From Fasciolopsis buskii (Eukaryota; Platyhelminthes; Trematoda; Plagiorchiida; Fasciolidae), in contig LUCM01010097.1 in NCBI GenBank assembly GCA_008360955.1, positions 6,420-70,419 of the forward strand: 64,000 nt of DNA. The letters run 5' to 3'. How positions within the stretch are numbered: the first letter of the stretch is position 1; the number at the start of each line of letters is the position of its first letter. Under the pieces are notes generated by a model. That model saw only the letters and a list, made by a program, of their open reading frames with translations. It was not told the origin of the DNA and ran no database searches. The position numbers and the translations under genes are program-made. Below, in pieces: positions 61,397-64,000 of the stretch.

Positions 61397-63800
61397 GTAA
61401 GCGCGGTACTATTCAAATGACTTGACGTTCGAACGAAATATTGGTTAACTCGCCGATTATTACGAGACAGCCCCCGCTGTCGTCTGGCGTTGCTGACGAA
61501 ATGTCGAAGATGAGCATATAATTGCAAATATTTACTCCCTAAATTTGTTTGTAAAGTTAGTGCAATTTTATCGAATTTATGCCCTCTGAAAGTCCAGCCT
61601 AGCTAATAATGATTAATATGGTTACAAGACCTAATATCCTAGAGGGGTAAACTACAAATGAGACGAAAAACTGGCGATATTCCTCTCTCGTTTTCGTTCG
61701 TTAAACGGTTAAAAACTACCAGAAAATATTCAGTTTCAAAAGGCTCGAATATAACACATGAAATTAGCTGAGATAACATTTTCTGACAAATTTTCTGAGG
61801 TCACGAATGAATTAGCTCATCACAAAGAATTAGCCAAGAGATCATTGATTTACGTGCAACAAGTTAGCTGAATGCATATATGTACGAAGCAAAAAATTAC
61901 TGTGTGTGATCATATCGAATAAGTAGTATGTCCACTGGTATGGGTACCCAAAAGATAAAATCAGAAGCTGCTATTTGACGACATTCCTAATAATGATTAC
62001 GATAATTTTACCAAGGTGAATTCTTAATTTCACATTTCATCTGGTTTCAGCTGCTATCTAATAAACATTTCAAAATATCGATATTTCACTACATTTAAAA
62101 GGTGTACCGTAAAATACTTCTTTCCTACCGACCTAAGTAGAGAGTGGATGTTTCGAACTGTTCCCTAGGGAACTTACTGTCTTTGCCGTACATAAATGCC
62201 AGTAAACTGCACAAGGATTTTCTGTTTACAATTCCATGGAGTTAATTGGAAACGTGGAGAGGTGAGTGGTGGAGTGAAGAATTTCAACTGGGGTTCGCCT
62301 TTCAATTTAATCTGCAAGGCGAAAACAAACTATTATATATGTATATATATATATATATATATATAATGAGTGAAAATATCTGCAGCTAAGGTTGTATATG
62401 TTAGAGGTGAGAAGGTGAAAACCTTCTCTGAGTGATTCACGTTTGACAACGAGCCGTAGCTTGGATCGAAACGTCACGATAAACGTTATAACTCAGTGTA
62501 CGGTGTCACAATCCTACCTCCAAATATATATATATTAATATATAGTATATATATATTAATATATTAGATCGAGTTATTATTAATAGAATGTATCTCTAAT
62601 GGTACAGTCAATCGCTCCTTTTCAATATGCTTACTATTTGCAACCGCTTCCTTAGTTGATCCTTAACTCCTGTTCTTCCACAATCTCGAACTCGTGGGAC
62701 AGCGGGCCGCGGCCTAAATTTAGAATACACATGATATATATGCTAACTAAACTAGGTATTCTTACGTTATATATAATCTCATCGAAATAATCAGGTAACA
62801 TACTCGTCTCTATATATATTACTTATATAACATAATCACTATATTATATAATATATATAACGAGCACTATATATCTTCCACAATGTAAAATATCACACGC
62901 ACAATCATCGATAAACTAGTACAAGTGTTAGACCGTTGTATATACTGTATAGATGTATGTACGTTTGGTCAATAATCTAATAATCATATATACTACAAAC
63001 AGCTATCTGCGTAGAATACTGCTCTACACCTCCTGAACTCAAAAACATTGCATGATATCGCAAGGATACACATTGGAAGCAACGCAGCACCGCCCTCATT
63101 AGTGCGTCATAAAAGAACCGCCATATACACTACTTTGTCCAAGGCATTGATCCAACATATTGTTAGATTCGCGGAGCCTAAAATTCGATCTGGTGATTTT
63201 TACCTCTCCAAGATCGAAAATTGAGTTTCATTTGACATACCATTTATTGACAAAACCTGGCTCTGTCCGACAAATTTGAATACTAGACTGTTAGTATTCA
63301 TTTCGGAGTTCATTCAAACACCTTTCACCATTTTTAGATCACGCAGCTCCTATCAACTTTCATTAAGCGCGATCCACTTAATTGAGTAACAGAAAAAAAA
63401 CATTCACTGGTGAGTTACGTGAATCTCATTTCACAGATCTACGTTGCTATCAAACCCAGATAAAAGTATCGATTCCACATGTTCCTGTCGAAACTGCACC
63501 CTACAGCACTACCGATTTGACAAACATGAATTAACGGAATGCATCGCACGATGTTGTTAGAATGCAAAGAAAATTTACACATTACCAGATACTAATTCAG
63601 AACAGAAGGACACACCACTAATCTCATCCAGCATGAAGAGTGAATAAAATATACATTAAACAAGTAATCTGGCACATGGGGACTCAAATAAGCCGAAGCT
63701 AGTTCTCTGCAAACATTTCAAAGTAAAACATTTCTCGATTCCGTTTCACGTTTTCCCACATCGCAAATCTCACGGTGACCGGTAAACGACATCACGCCAG
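61397..63800 (+). other. ATG1/ULK intron 9 (tentative) with TA-rich island
   Basis: Begins with GTAAGC after codon 371. It is mostly AT-rich and holds the TA island at 62333-62571. Its right limit depends on the tentative micro-exon at 63801. Confidence 0.4.
62333..62571. repeat. TA-repeat pair around a hairpin segment
   Basis: (TA)n tracts at 62333-62365 and 62524-62571 flank about 158 bases that contain a perfect 7-bp hairpin (GAGAAGG, loop of six, CCTTCTC; 62409-62428) and 'ggatcgaaacgtcacg' near 62462. The segment resembles the GAAACG-bearing ends of Penelope-like elements only loosely. Confidence 0.5.
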
Positions 63801-64000
63801 CCCTTGAAACGCGGGATCAAAAAATGGTAAGTTCCATTGCTAATTATTGATGCAATCAATTTGAATTATGTCAAAGTATATTTGGTGTGGAATAAAAGTG
63901 CGATTGAATGACTAATTTTTATCCGTGATTGGATTTGGTCGCATTTCAGTGAACCAATACTTCTGCATTTCGTGGCTTCGCGGCCTTCGGTAACGAGTCT
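63801..64000 (+). CDS. ULK: Tentative ATG1/ULK exons 10 (26 nt) and 11 (partial)
   Basis: After exon 9 (phase 0) a 26-nt segment 63801-63826 sits between an AG (ccag) and a strong donor (GTAAGT). Joining it to 63950 after 'gcatttcag' keeps a single open frame to the window edge, giving 'PLKRGIKK', a Cys across the junction, then 'EPILLHFVASRPSVTS'. Phase agreement and the donor are the only support. The first acceptor lacks a good pyrimidine tract and there is no family match in this fast-evolving linker region. Both exons may be wrong. Confidence 0.27.

Overview
The window is eukaryotic and most likely from a digenean fluke. It carries the first exons of one conserved gene on the minus strand (an AGAP/centaurin-gamma Arf-GAP) and most of the kinase half of a second on the plus strand (ATG1/ULK1/2). 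Both genes open with introns of only 32-53 nt and then switch to introns of about 1.3 to 8 kb. That 5'-small, 3'-large pattern is known from schistosomes. The mobile fraction (RTE, CR1-like, Penelope-like and BEL/Pao elements) also fits a flatworm. The species cannot be read from the sequence.

Layout. 1-910: end of a decayed RTE retrotransposon, lying in the open-ended fourth intron of AGAP. 2129-3162 (minus): AGAP exons 1-4, encoding the N-terminal segment and the GTPase-like domain; the PH, ArfGAP and ankyrin parts must lie left of the window. 3.2-25.2 kb: retrotransposon remains. These are a CR1-like copy (about 5.3-8.7 kb), two further CR1-like RT fragments (13.3-14.8 and 19.5-20.6 kb), a dispersed repeat family (9.9-11.0, 12.1, 15.1-17.0 kb) that includes a large fold-back, and a BEL/Pao remnant (23.0-25.2 kb). 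25.2-32.0 kb shows nothing I can support.

32.0-37.7 kb: a 53-bp-armed palindrome, a tRNA-headed SINE-like copy, a minus-strand non-LTR element (33.7-35.7 kb), an RTE fragment (36.1-36.5 kb), and a candidate terminal exon of an unknown gene with a poly(A) signal (37336-37702). 39.4 kb to the right edge: the ATG1/ULK gene, nine well-supported exons coding 371 residues (39423-61396) and two tentative ones at the right edge. Its introns hold a Penelope-like RT fossil, a second SINE-like copy and several simple repeats.

AGAP proteins act in membrane traffic and ATG1/ULK starts autophagy. Nothing in the sequence suggests that the two neighbours are co-regulated. All mobile-element ORFs seen are broken by stops, frameshifts or lost catalytic residues. 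I found no CRISPR array, no bacterial-type operon and no convincing canonical tRNA or rRNA gene.
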